This document shows, one piece after another, positions 19,142-28,329 of a stretch of 29,116 nucleotides of DNA (position 1 is the stretch's first letter; the number at the start of each line of letters is the position of its first letter). The DNA lies in NCBI GenBank assembly GCA_023091735.1, contig JALKBU010004901.1:1-29116 (forward strand), written 5' to 3'. The stretch is from Trichomonas tenax. Lineage: Eukaryota; Parabasalia; Trichomonadida; Trichomonadidae. Under the pieces are notes generated by a model. It was given only the letters and a program-made list of their open reading frames with translations. It was not told where the DNA came from and ran no database searches. The translations under genes and the position numbers were made by a program.

Positions 19142-19176
19142 TGATAACATGTTTTACATGACAAAATGTCAAATTA

Positions 19177-19638
19177 TTGTGATGCGATTCATGGCTATAT
19201 TATCATAACATCATGATATATATCCATTACAAGTTATGAAAATAATGAAAAAGCAGTATTTTCTATGTAATTTACTATCTCATTTCTCATACAGTATTAA
19301 ATCTATTATTTACGCGTACTTACACTATATACTCATAAAATCAAGCTCTATAGAATGTTCTAACACACTCAATATCCATATTATTGACTAATTGCATATT
19401 CGATTTCCTTCTAGGTCTATTATTATTCACTAATACTCTTATAATATCATTGTAGAGACAAGTTGGAGCGACCTTATATATATAGTATAAAAATACCGAA
19501 TTTTCTCATATTCCATTTTTATATACAACACAACAATCTTATAGCTCTCCGATAATATCATGCTATAGATGAATATTGATCAATGGCACAGAGAAAGCTA
19601 TCTCAAGCTTAACAAAAAGGCCATCAGTGTAAAAGTGA
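19177..19638. other. Spacer with no supported gene
   Basis: This AT-rich sequence between the hairpin segment and the third discoidin-like fragment has short imperfect palindromes near 19190-19220. No open frame is recognisable. Confidence 0.5.
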
Positions 19639-19902
19639 GAGTGTATTTTAACCCAGACTCATGCCGTCGATAAAGATATTTGCCAAATTAAAGAATTCAT
19701 GTTTAATTTAACGAACAAAGTATCTGTTAAATACATCAAATTCACCCAGATTAAAAGCACTTACTATTATACTTCTACGTGGGAACATAGTTTGTATTCC
19801 AATGGAATTGAAATTGGTGGTGAAATAAAGAACCTAGCGCTGATATATTCATGCTACTGTTATAAATTTTATATTTCAACTTCAAGCACTCCATCGCTTT
19901 AG
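19639..19902 (+). pseudogene. F5/8-type-C-like (discoidin) family fragment, copy 3
   Basis: This fragment begins after TGA 19636-19638. It retains only the second half of the domain: DKDICQIKEFMFNL, then YIKFTQIKSTYYY, then SLYSNGIEIGGEI. These align with copy 1 (EKEFIFNL, FIKFTQIKNSHYL, TLITNGIEISGDI). The first half and any membrane anchor are absent. It ends with a divergent 20-residue tail. Its orientation matches copies 1 and 2, so all three may derive from local duplication. Confidence 0.6.
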
Positions 19903-20137
19903 TTTTCATTTCAATCAACGATTAATTATAACAAGGAAAAGCAGAGAATTTAAAAATTAATTAAAATAATTTCAACAATTATCAAAATTTTGGACTTTAA
20001 TTTAAATGTTGTCACTTTTCCTGACTCATAAACCTCAAGATTCATATTATCAGGATGGTTATGTGATTTATTTTTATCGAAAAAATTGCAAATGTAAATT
20101 GTTATAATTCAATTTATTTAATCACAAATGTTTAGGA

Positions 20138-21455
20138 GTGTTAGTGAATAATAGTAAAGCTGTTGCACTCCAAGGAATTCTCAATCAAACAAAAGTATTT
20201 AAAGCTAAGAATAATGAGCCGTTTGATGGAAACTGCACAGATACCATCTCGAGCTATAATAATGAGGTTGGAAACTTTGAAACTGTTGAATTGGGTAAAA
20301 ACTCAACAATATGTGTAAGCGGGCAAATACTTTTGGGAACAGATGATGAATAGACGGCTATAAAAGGCATTGAAAAAAGAAATTCATGGGAGTACGCAGG
20401 TCCTGTGAAAAATGCAGTTGCTTCGCTTTCTTCTAGAGGCAACTCTCATACTACAATGATATCATGCGTTGGCGCAAAAGATACATGCAAAGTCCAAATG
20501 CTTTATGTCGATCCATCATTATTATAGTAATACATTGATAAGAAAAATTGTTTCAACAAAAACAGAAAGTACAATAGAAATCATAACTATTCGTGATCAT
20601 TTATAATTGCTGAATTTAATCGCAAAAAGTTCAGCTACAAACTCGAGGCAAAAACTCGTATTGATGTCGATATGCTTACTAGCAATACATACTATCCTGA
20701 GAAGAACCAAGGTGTTTTTAGCTATGGAACGAAGTTGCATATCGTTTTCTTATCGAATGAAATTCAAACAGTAAAAATTTCATGTGTTAACACACCAGAT
20801 AATTCCGGTGAACCTGATGAACCCCTTCTGATTCCAATGTTTACAGCCGCTTTAACCACATAGGGAGGATTATTCGACATCAATATCGTGAATTGTAAAG
20901 ATTTTCCAACTGGTAGAAGCATTGGAGGCTATTCTGGTGGAAGCATTTTTGGGGAGGCGACTATGAAGGCAGAATATTTGGCTTGAGTAATAGTAGCGAA
21001 TTGAAGAAGTATATAATAACCGTGATTCTAGTTGTTCCTTTGCTTTTCCCAGCATTTCTAATATTATCTATAATCTTCGTCAGTATTTCTCTTTGCACAT
21101 ATTGCTGTAATTGCTAGTAAATATTTCCTTGATATTCTTTTAAATAAAACTGCTCGTACTATAAAGCTCAAAAGTTTAATATTAATGATTTTGATAATGA
21201 AGCTAATAAAGTTGAATTTCTAATTAATATGGAATAGGATACATTAAATCTTAGTATATATTGCACAACTACAACTCCGTATTGGCATAAAAATCCAGTA
21301 TTCATATTCAGATATAATTTAAAAAAAGCTATTAAAACTGTTTATTTTATGTTCTTATAAAAAGCCAGACAATGTTGCAGCTATGATGATGACGGACAGT
21401 GCATTAAACAAAAGGCCTTGGAATATCTGATGCACTCTCGTTATTTTGAATTGTA
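20138..21455 (+). pseudogene. Membrane-anchored surface protein pseudogene
   Basis: Coding-like sequence is spread over three frames. Frame A (20138-20527) has an internal TAG at 20351-20353, across which the same frame continues (LLGTDDE, stop, TAIKGIEKRNSWEYAG). Frame B (~20590-20990) has a TAG at ~20861. Frame C (~20950-21118) encodes GDYEGRIFG, then a strong membrane segment (KKYIITVILVVPLLFPAFLI and on) and a short Cys-rich end CTYCCNC. Further C-terminal-like sequence may persist to 21455 with stops. N-glycosylation-type sites and paired Cys in frames A and B suit an ectodomain. The TGTCACTTTT motif lies about 120 bp upstream (20009). The family is not recognised. Internal stops and at least two frame changes make it a pseudogene. 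Confidence 0.5.
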
Positions 21456-22055
21456 ACCGCATGCTCGTGATCTATAAATGATGCATAATTTTAATTACCT
21501 GATTTCTTGCTTGTGTCCATACATAGCATCACTCATATCCTAGGAAAATATGAAATTTCTGATGTTGTTCAACTCTTTAATCATATTGTTTTTTTTTCTT
21601 GTTTCAACAAAAAACATAGGAATATATTATTCACACCTGAAATAAATTGGAAACATTGATATCAAGCTTGATTATAATCTGTCCTTTTCAGCTCTTTGTT
21701 GTATGTTTTTTGGCGTTTGAAACACATCACAGATGAAACTTATAACATCCATAACTCCTGTGAAAATTTGCATATTTGGTACTGAATTATTTTAGCAACA
21801 ACATTAACACCGACTTTTCAACACCGAGTTGAATATAATACATTTTCATTATGGGTTTCAATATTTCGTCGATAATATATCAATTTCCAAATGAATATAA
21901 CTTTCAAAACAGAAAATATTATTTTGAGTTAATCAAATTTTGAGAGATTTTGAAAATTTAACATGTTTTTTCATTATTATCTTTAAAGTTGGTTCTAAAG
22001 CATAGAAGAAAAACGTAATTCAAATAAAATTACGTTTAAAAATTTTTCAAATTTT
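21456..22055. other. Intergenic region before the beta-propeller gene
   Basis: This 600-bp AT-rich spacer holds no gene I can support. An initiator-like TCAAATTTT (22047-22055) abuts the next start codon. Confidence 0.55.
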
Positions 22056-25000
22056 ATGGGAGAAAACAAAGAATATAAGCATATAATCAGTTTTGGGACA
22101 GAGATTGATCAGACAATGGAGTTTCCCGGCTCCAGGCCGACATATATCACGCAAATTTCGAAAGAAAAGTACTTATCGCCAACAATGAGGCAAGTTTACT
22201 TGTTTACGAAAGGAAAACAGCCAGAAGCTTTCCCATATATCTTCTCTACAGTCGAATACATTGAAGATTGCAACATTTTAGTCGGAATTCAGGCAGGAGC
22301 GCCGTTAATGACGGTTTTGAACGGTAAGAAAGGATTTCCAATCATTGTTAAGGATTTTCACATCGAATCAAGTGATGCCAACCAAATTATTTACTCCAAA
22401 TCTTCAGACACTTTAATTCTCGTTGGATTTTCGCTTACTTTCTTGAACTTCAAGGTAACAAAGAACAGATATGCGGATAATCCGGGTATAGAGATTTCGC
22501 TTCGCAAGACATTTCCAATCAGTGAGATTTCTCCACCTGGATTTCGTGCATATCTCGATAATGCGCGCGACAAATTATTAGTTCCAACGAAATTCGGATA
22601 CAACGTCTACAATATGGAAGGAGAGCTTATCAAAGATAATGAAAAAATGTCGACATTAGTTGCACATTCAGCATCATTCATTTTTTCACCGAAATTGGAC
22701 GAAAACACACAAGCAACGGAACAGCAGAACAATCCGACGTACTTTAAACGCTATATTGTGACAAATGATGGTGGACGTGTAAGATTATATCATTCTTCAG
22801 GGCAATTGCTGTGTGAATACATTACAAGAAGCAACGACTTCGTTTTCAGTGAATTCCTGAACTCGGAGTTTGTTATTCTCGTTTCTACAGCAAATGATGT
22901 GATTTTACTCGATGTTAAAACAGGAAAGAATATGACAATATATCAACTCGCTGGAAGACCCAAAAGCATCAGATTGTTCACAGGAAAGTACCCAAGGCTT
23001 TGTGTTTTAGTAACAAATACATATTACGTCCTCAAGATTAAGAATCCATGGGTTTTATTCCGCAAACTTTCATGCAAACCAATGCAAGTCAGAAGATGCA
23101 TCAGTCAAAATAAAGCAGCTCGAATTGCTGTTTTAACATCAGATTCTTTCTTGTCGATGTTCTCTCCATCACTTGGACAGTTTCTCACGTCTGCGGGCAG
23201 CACGATTTCATCTCATATCTGCAATTTCATTTACGACAGAGGAATTATAAGATATAACTCGACAACATACCAAACATCAACAAATGAAAAATTATTCTTT
23301 ATCAGTAATGACAAAAAGATTTTGTCGTTTGTTGAAAAGAAAGATAACTGGGAATATGCGTCAAAGCTTCCGATCTCTCCACGAATTGTGTGCGTTGGCT
23401 GTGCATTTGAACCAGCAAGACTCGTTTTCTTCTGTTTCGCGGATACCGGTGATTTACTTGTTTACGATTATGATGATTATTCTCCTCTCACGCGCATTTT
23501 GTTTGATCAGAAGGTTCCATTGTTCATCTACTTCCATTATGGAACTGGATCTCTTCTAATGATATATCACAATGAAGCAGTTTTCATGGACACAAAGACA
23601 TTTCTTATTACAACAAGAATCAGATTGTATAAGAAACCAATAGCAGCTGCATTTGATGATGATATCGTTATCATGGGATTCGGTGATTGCTCTGTCGAAG
23701 TTTATGAGATCAGAGAAGGAGGATGGAGTGAGATTTCATGCTTTGTTTGCAGCGACAAAATCAAATTCGTTAATATTGAAAATCATGTTTTCATTGCTGT
23801 AACAACAGGAAACACAATTTATTTCGGGCAATCTGCTGAAGATATTACAACAATTGAAGTGCCTTTCAATGTCCATACAGTCTCATTATTGAATCCAAAC
23901 ATCGATCTCTTAATCGGTTTAGATTCTGAACTCATGGCAATGAAACGCGATGACACATATCCATGGATGAAACCACAACTGAAGTGTCATGCAGACACTG
24001 ATGATCCTGCATTGGAACAGTTTGTTATTCTTCCGCAACATGATGAAGATGACAAATTCGTTAAAGCTCCAACAATCATTAACGGAATAATTCCTGAAAT
24101 ATATTCTGCAACATCATCCGCGAAAAATCTTCCGTCATCAAAGCCAATGAAACTCGATAACAACAGCCACTCAAAAAGTATGAAAGACCTGCCAGAAGTT
24201 GATAGATACGTCATTCTGAAGGAAATGGAAAGAATCACTGATGATGCACAAGTTCCTTTCATTCCTCTCGAAAGAAAAGGTAATATTGAATTCACAATTC
24301 CTCGTCATGTCAACAAGCCAAAGCAGCCTGTTAGAGCATCTTCCGAACGAACCAACAATAAAAGCACAGAATTACTCGGTCAGCCAGAGAAGAAAGAAGA
24401 AGAGAACAAAATCAATGTTAATTCATTACTCGATAAATATAAGAAAGAAATCGAAAGAGAACAGGAAAGACAAGAAAGAAAAGCTAGAAGAGAATCTCTT
24501 AAACAGCAGAAGAAACTTGAAGAAGAAATCCAAAGGATGAAGGAAGAGGAAGAAAAGCTTCAACAACAAGAAGAATATCAACCAACGAAAGAAGAAGAAG
24601 AAGAACAAAAGAATGAACAAGAAAATGTCGAAACAGAAAAGGCTGAAGAAGAAATTCACGAAGTTGAACTCGAAAATGCAGAAGAAAACAATAAAGAAAA
24701 GGAACAACTTTCTAAACTCGAGCAACCTGTAAATATCAAAGGCTTAGAAATATTGTCAAACAAAGATAAATTCTCTACATCAGGTGGAGTTTATAAAGTC
24801 GATACAAGAAAATCCTCAAAGATAGATATGACTCGTCTTTCCAATGATTTCAAGAACAAGCCAAAGAATCTATTGTCACAATCATTAACAAAGGATGAAG
24901 GATTCTCGTTAAGAATTTCACACATCAAAGTAAAACATGACGGAAATCAGCCAAAGTTATTCCGTCAAAGCATTTCATCAATTAACTTAGGACGACAAAT

Positions 25001-25838
25001 GCCTTTACAGATCGTCGCGGAATCTCCTAAATTAAATAAATCTGGTACATTCCATACAAGAGTGGAATCAGAAAGTGATTCAGACACTGAAGAACAAGTT
25101 CAAGAGCAATTAACAAGAAGTGGACCGATATTATTATCACCGAAGAAAAAGAAAGTTGAAGTGTTCGCAAAATCTGTTGAATTACCACCAAAGAATGAAG
25201 CTGAAGAAACAGAAGAAGAAAAGAATGAACCTGTTGTTGATATAAATGATAAAGCGGCAATAGTTAACGAATTAATATTTGGAACACCAAAGAAAGAAAC
25301 GAAAGGAGTTCAGATTATCAAAAATCAAGAAAATCCAAAGGAAGAAAATGATGATGAGTTAACTGAATTGAATGCAGAAACACCTACAAAGAACAGATAT
25401 CCAATTGACCTTCGTGTTGAAACGAATGCAGAAGAAGGAGAAGAATTTGAGGAATTAAAAGTTACTGGATTTATTCCACCATCTTTTGATGATACTGATA
25501 AACCACAGAGTGTTAATTCCCCAAGAAACTATCAAGTTAGACCGCCAGTTTTCTCTCCAAGACGCTCAAAGTCGCCTCAGTTTGATCAGCCTCCACTTAT
25601 CCCTCACAAAGAAAAAATCATGGAAAGCAGCCGTTCAAAGAATCCGCGATTTTCACGTCGTGAGCGTAACAACAAAATTGAGTCGAGAGGTGATAGCAGA
25701 GGTGATAGTCATCTGTTTACTGGAAGAGTTGGATATGGACTTCCAGGAAAGCCAACTGGTGATATTGAAATGGCGATCATTGTACAGCCGCTTCCAAAGA
25801 AATATGCAAATCCATTCGCGCGAAAATATAAGCAGTAA
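22056..25838 (+). CDS. WD40-like beta-propeller protein with C-terminal coiled coil
   Basis: The protein has 1260 aa. Residues ~1-680 consist of short beta strands in repeating blade-like units, for example VILLDVKTGKNMTIYQLAG, LVYDYDDYSPLTRI, AVFMDTKTFLITTRIRL and VEVYEIREGGWSEI. These fit one or two WD40-type propellers with poorly conserved WD dipeptides. Residues ~690-780 are a disordered linker. Residues ~779-890 form a highly charged coiled coil (EIEREQERQERKARRESL and on). The tail is disordered with repeated SPR/SP sites and a basic end. There is no signal peptide or membrane segment. The start has TCA 8 nt upstream and the stop lies in TAAA. Large propeller/coiled-coil proteins of this kind often serve cytoskeleton or cilia, but nothing here fixes a function. 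Confidence 0.75.
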   Translation: MGENKEYKHIISFGTEIDQTMEFPGSRPTYITQISKEKYLSPTMRQVYLFTKGKQPEAFPYIFSTVEYIEDCNILVGIQAGAPLMTVLNGKKGFPIIVKDFHIESSDANQIIYSKSSDTLILVGFSLTFLNFKVTKNRYADNPGIEISLRKTFPISEISPPGFRAYLDNARDKLLVPTKFGYNVYNMEGELIKDNEKMSTLVAHSASFIFSPKLDENTQATEQQNNPTYFKRYIVTNDGGRVRLYHSSGQLLCEYITRSNDFVFSEFLNSEFVILVSTANDVILLDVKTGKNMTIYQLAGRPKSIRLFTGKYPRLCVLVTNTYYVLKIKNPWVLFRKLSCKPMQVRRCISQNKAARIAVLTSDSFLSMFSPSLGQFLTSAGSTISSHICNFIYDRGIIRYNSTTYQTSTNEKLFFISNDKKILSFVEKKDNWEYASKLPISPRIVCVGCAFEPARLVFFCFADTGDLLVYDYDDYSPLTRILFDQKVPLFIYFHYGTGSLLMIYHNEAVFMDTKTFLITTRIRLYKKPIAAAFDDDIVIMGFGDCSVEVYEIREGGWSEISCFVCSDKIKFVNIENHVFIAVTTGNTIYFGQSAEDITTIEVPFNVHTVSLLNPNIDLLIGLDSELMAMKRDDTYPWMKPQLKCHADTDDPALEQFVILPQHDEDDKFVKAPTIINGIIPEIYSATSSAKNLPSSKPMKLDNNSHSKSMKDLPEVDRYVILKEMERITDDAQVPFIPLERKGNIEFTIPRHVNKPKQPVRASSERTNNKSTELLGQPEKKEEENKINVNSLLDKYKKEIEREQERQERKARRESLKQQKKLEEEIQRMKEEEEKLQQQEEYQPTKEEEEEQKNEQENVETEKAEEEIHEVELENAEENNKEKEQLSKLEQPVNIKGLEILSNKDKFSTSGGVYKVDTRKSSKIDMTRLSNDFKNKPKNLLSQSLTKDEGFSLRISHIKVKHDGNQPKLFRQSISSINLGRQMPLQIVAESPKLNKSGTFHTRVESESDSDTEEQVQEQLTRSGPILLSPKKKKVEVFAKSVELPPKNEAEETEEEKNEPVVDINDKAAIVNELIFGTPKKETKGVQIIKNQENPKEENDDELTELNAETPTKNRYPIDLRVETNAEEGEEFEELKVTGFIPPSFDDTDKPQSVNSPRNYQVRPPVFSPRRSKSPQFDQPPLIPHKEKIMESSRSKNPRFSRRERNNKIESRGDSRGDSHLFTGRVGYGLPGKPTGDIEMAIIVQPLPKKYANPFARKYKQ

Positions 25839-25997
25839 AATAGTTTTTGTTTTGTTTTTATTTTTTTAACTATTATCTATTTTTATGAACAGATAACAAA
25901 AATTTCACCATCAATTCAATGTTGAGTTTATTAAAAATTGATGATGCGATTTCAATTTTAATTTATTGAGAAAAAAGAAATGATCTTTTGTTATTCT

Positions 25998-26915
25998 CTA
26001 GTAAAATTCTGATACTAATTGATAAACATAAACACTTAATCTTCCCAACTTATTACAGGCAAAGTAGGGTCGGGAGCATAAATTATTGTCTGATGAAGAA
26101 AATGGCAATGCTGTAATTCGCGCAAATCCATTATTCTGATGAAAGTTAGAATCATAGATATATGAAGAATTAAAATAACCTGGGTGTGGACATGGAATGT
26201 TTCCATCGATCATAGTTGTATTTGTAAATCAATATCCAGAGAAGTGGATTGATCTATCTGGAGCAGTAGAAAAAAGCCGATTTGATTCCATAAAGTCCTT
26301 TTGAATTGCAATGCATCCAGGATGGCCGCTGATGAATGAACTTCCACCGCCACCCACTTAATCTGCTGGATTATCTGAACTACCTCCTCGAAAGTAACCT
26401 GAACCACCAGCTCCATTTCCATCAGACCCTGTTTTTGCTGCATTTCCACCTCCGAAACCGAATTTTCCTTGAAGACTACTTTGGCCTCCAAGTGTCTGTG
26501 TTGCACCCAATTCATGTTTATTTCTAGAATCCAATCCAACTAGGCCACCACCAGCATCTGGAGCCTCACTTGGATCAGATGCAACCGCTCCTGCAGCAAC
26601 CATTATATGCGATTTCAATCCTTTAAAATCTTCATATGATCCGCTCTTTAATCTGACATCCGTTGCTCCTCCTCCAAGCTAGCCTGGGCCACCTCCTCCA
26701 TAAGCACGATATGGTGATATATGATTTCCAGATGAGCCAATATATAAGGTTATTCTTTCTTTGAACTCTATTATTCCACTAACATATGATCCATGTGAAA
26801 TAGGATATACACTCACGTAAGCCCCTCTTCCGCCCCTTAATTCAAAAAAAAAAATATTTTCCTTTTTCCATTGTAACTTCCTATGGGTAAAATGTGTAAT
26901 AATTGGGGCCTTGGT
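25998..26915 (-). pseudogene. Glycine-rich surface-protein pseudogene
   Basis: A single minus-strand frame can be read from about 26915 to TAA 26000-25998. It has nonsense codons at 26681-26679 (TAG), 26360-26358 (TAA) and 26231-26229 (TGA), and no frameshift between them. The translation follows the large trichomonad glycine-rich family: GGRGAYVSV, an ITLYIGSSG strand, AYGGGGPG, GGGATDVRLKSGSYED, SHIMVAAGAVAS, GGLVGL, GATQTLGGQSS, GKFGFGGG, GGGGSSFISGHPGCIAI, TTMIDGNIPCPHP and NGFARITALPF. Related glycine-rich folds occur in the ALK/LTK ectodomains. No ATG is evident at the 5' end. An A11 run at 26844-26854 may mark a slippage site. The family fit is good; product absence is inferred. Confidence 0.7.
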
Positions 26916-27075
26916 AAGAATATATTTTAATATAGGAATTATTCAACGTGGATTCATAATTCATTCAAATGGGGAAAAATCAATTCAATGCATTAGAAAA
27001 CATTTTGAGAAAAAAATGGAATTATTCAAATTTAAAAAATTCAATACAAACAATATATATTCATATAACAAACAA

Positions 27076-28317
27076 TTAAAATTCAACAATTTCATGAGAA
27101 TTCGGCCATCTTTGGTTTTCGAGAACAAAGAAACCTTTCAACAATGCTCGAACTGCTAAAGGGAATTGTATTGTTCCTGTGTATGATCCATGATGATACA
27201 TTCCTGGTACTAAGAATGTTACCATCCATATATTCATCACCATTGAGTTGGCGATAACAGGGTCATCGTGCATGTCACCAACACCAACGACACAAACAGT
27301 GAATGGCGACATCCAAATTAAATTAGCGAAATTTGATCCAGTTGGGCCAAAATACATTTTGCAGCTTGCATAAGCGAACACCGATTCCTTGAATGTTGGA
27401 TAAAGCGTTTCTAATATATAAAATCGAATATTTGGAAATCTCATTCGACAAATTTCAATAAACTCTTCGAAATTAAAAAAGTGTCTGTTTCCCATAGGAC
27501 GATTATACAAACCATAATTAACTGGTTTCACATCCAATGAGTTGAGTCTTTCCTTAACTTTGTGCGACAATGCTTTAAGTCCATGATAAATGCATCCATG
27601 AACAGTCTCTGGATTATAAACAGAATGAAAATGACGCACAAACACCCATTGATTACTCTCAAGAAACAAAATCTTTCTAAAACCCATCAATTCGACAGCT
27701 TCTGAATATATTGTGCTATTGATCGGCAGCAAAAAGACTGACCTGTTTATAACTTCATCGGGAATGAAAATAAGCGGAGCGAGAACATCGCAAACCCAGT
27801 GTCCATACATCGATGCCCATTTGCTTCCGACCGAGACAACGTTCTCTAAATACTTCAAAACGACTCCGCTTTCTCCAAAACGTGGTAAATTGTTGGCTTT
27901 GTCGGGAAAAAAGAATTTTCCATCTAAATTTGCGCATCCTCCATATGGACATGCATAGACGTATTCTATATCGACATATGTAGCATTTGTGTGATTTAAA
28001 GCCGAAGGGATGAAGTAAACGTCACTCATATGCTCAAATCTCCCATCATCGCATAAATATTTTTTGATTGCTGAGTAATTTCCTTCATAATAGTAATTTT
28101 TGGTGTAGCTCGGTATTGCTACGATTTGCTGATAGATGGAATTGATATCGAAGAATTGTAATTGTGGAAAAAAATTTATTTTAATTAGATTAGAGTTTGC
28201 TGACAATTCTATTATAATGGAAATGAACGAAACGAGCCATAGAAACATTCCGTTGTATTCCCATAGCTCCAATCGCTTATATCTTTTTTTCAAAAAATAA
28301 TAACGAAGATTTGACAT
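27076..28317 (-). CDS. GT61-family (DUF563) glycosyltransferase, type II membrane protein
   Basis: This 413-aa protein has a short basic cytosolic tail (1-20), one signal-anchor segment (~22-40) and a lumenal catalytic domain, the usual layout of Golgi glycosyltransferases. GT61/DUF563 hallmarks are visible: GHWVCDVLAPLIFIP (172-186), LYNRPMGNRHFFNFEEF (270-286) and FGPTGSNFANLIWM (323-336). GT61 enzymes transfer xylose, GlcNAc or arabinose to glycans; the substrate here is unknown. In trichomonads such enzymes could build the surface glycocalyx. The start is well supported: an initiator box abuts the ATG on the minus strand. The frame has no break and the length suits the family, so it appears intact. 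Confidence 0.88.
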   Translation of the reverse strand: MSNLRYYFLKKRYKRLELWEYNGMFLWLVSFISIIIELSANSNLIKINFFPQLQFFDINSIYQQIVAIPSYTKNYYYEGNYSAIKKYLCDDGRFEHMSDVYFIPSALNHTNATYVDIEYVYACPYGGCANLDGKFFFPDKANNLPRFGESGVVLKYLENVVSVGSKWASMYGHWVCDVLAPLIFIPDEVINRSVFLLPINSTIYSEAVELMGFRKILFLESNQWVFVRHFHSVYNPETVHGCIYHGLKALSHKVKERLNSLDVKPVNYGLYNRPMGNRHFFNFEEFIEICRMRFPNIRFYILETLYPTFKESVFAYASCKMYFGPTGSNFANLIWMSPFTVCVVGVGDMHDDPVIANSMVMNIWMVTFLVPGMYHHGSYTGTIQFPLAVRALLKGFFVLENQRWPNSHEIVEF

Positions 28318-28329
28318 TAATAATTATGA
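28318..28329 (-). promoter_or_regulatory. Initiator (Inr) of the GT61 gene
   Basis: Read on the minus strand, TCATAATTATTA lies directly before the start codon, with A+1 at 28327 and a ~10-nt leader. It differs from the box of the RRM gene (TCATTTTTATTA) at two positions. Confidence 0.75.

Larger units (their letters stand above)
18148..19176. mobile_element. 1-kb segment with terminal inverted repeats enclosing a hairpin array
   Basis: Arm 18148-18183 and the complement of 19141-19176 align over 36 positions with about 30 identities and one gap. The shared core is GACATT..TG.CATGTAAA, then CA.GTTAT. The outer ends read TA-ATTTTGACATT and AATGTCAAAT-TA, which would fit a TA target duplication. 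Between them lie at least five clear and several decayed palindromes placed end to end, and no transposase or other ORF. The segment could be a non-autonomous (MITE-like) element or the DNA of a long structured non-coding RNA. The inverted repeats are visible; the mobility is inferred. Confidence 0.45.

Noticed and set aside
18148..19176. CRISPR-like array
   Set aside because: The repeated units are palindromes of unrelated sequence without a constant repeat, and the DNA is eukaryotic.
24426..24725. Minus-strand ORF very rich in Phe/Leu
   Set aside because: Antisense shadow of the Glu/Lys-rich coiled coil of the beta-propeller protein.
26210..26539. Alternative minus-strand frame of 109 codons in the glycine-rich region
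   Set aside because: The overlapping frame with GGGGSSFISGHPGC and NGFARITALPF is the family frame; this one is a shadow.
10475..26915. Reassigned stop codons (TAA/TAG read as glutamine, as in some diplomonads)
   Set aside because: The intact genes end cleanly at TAA, TAG or TGA, and broken frames also carry TGA and frameshifts, so decay explains the data better.
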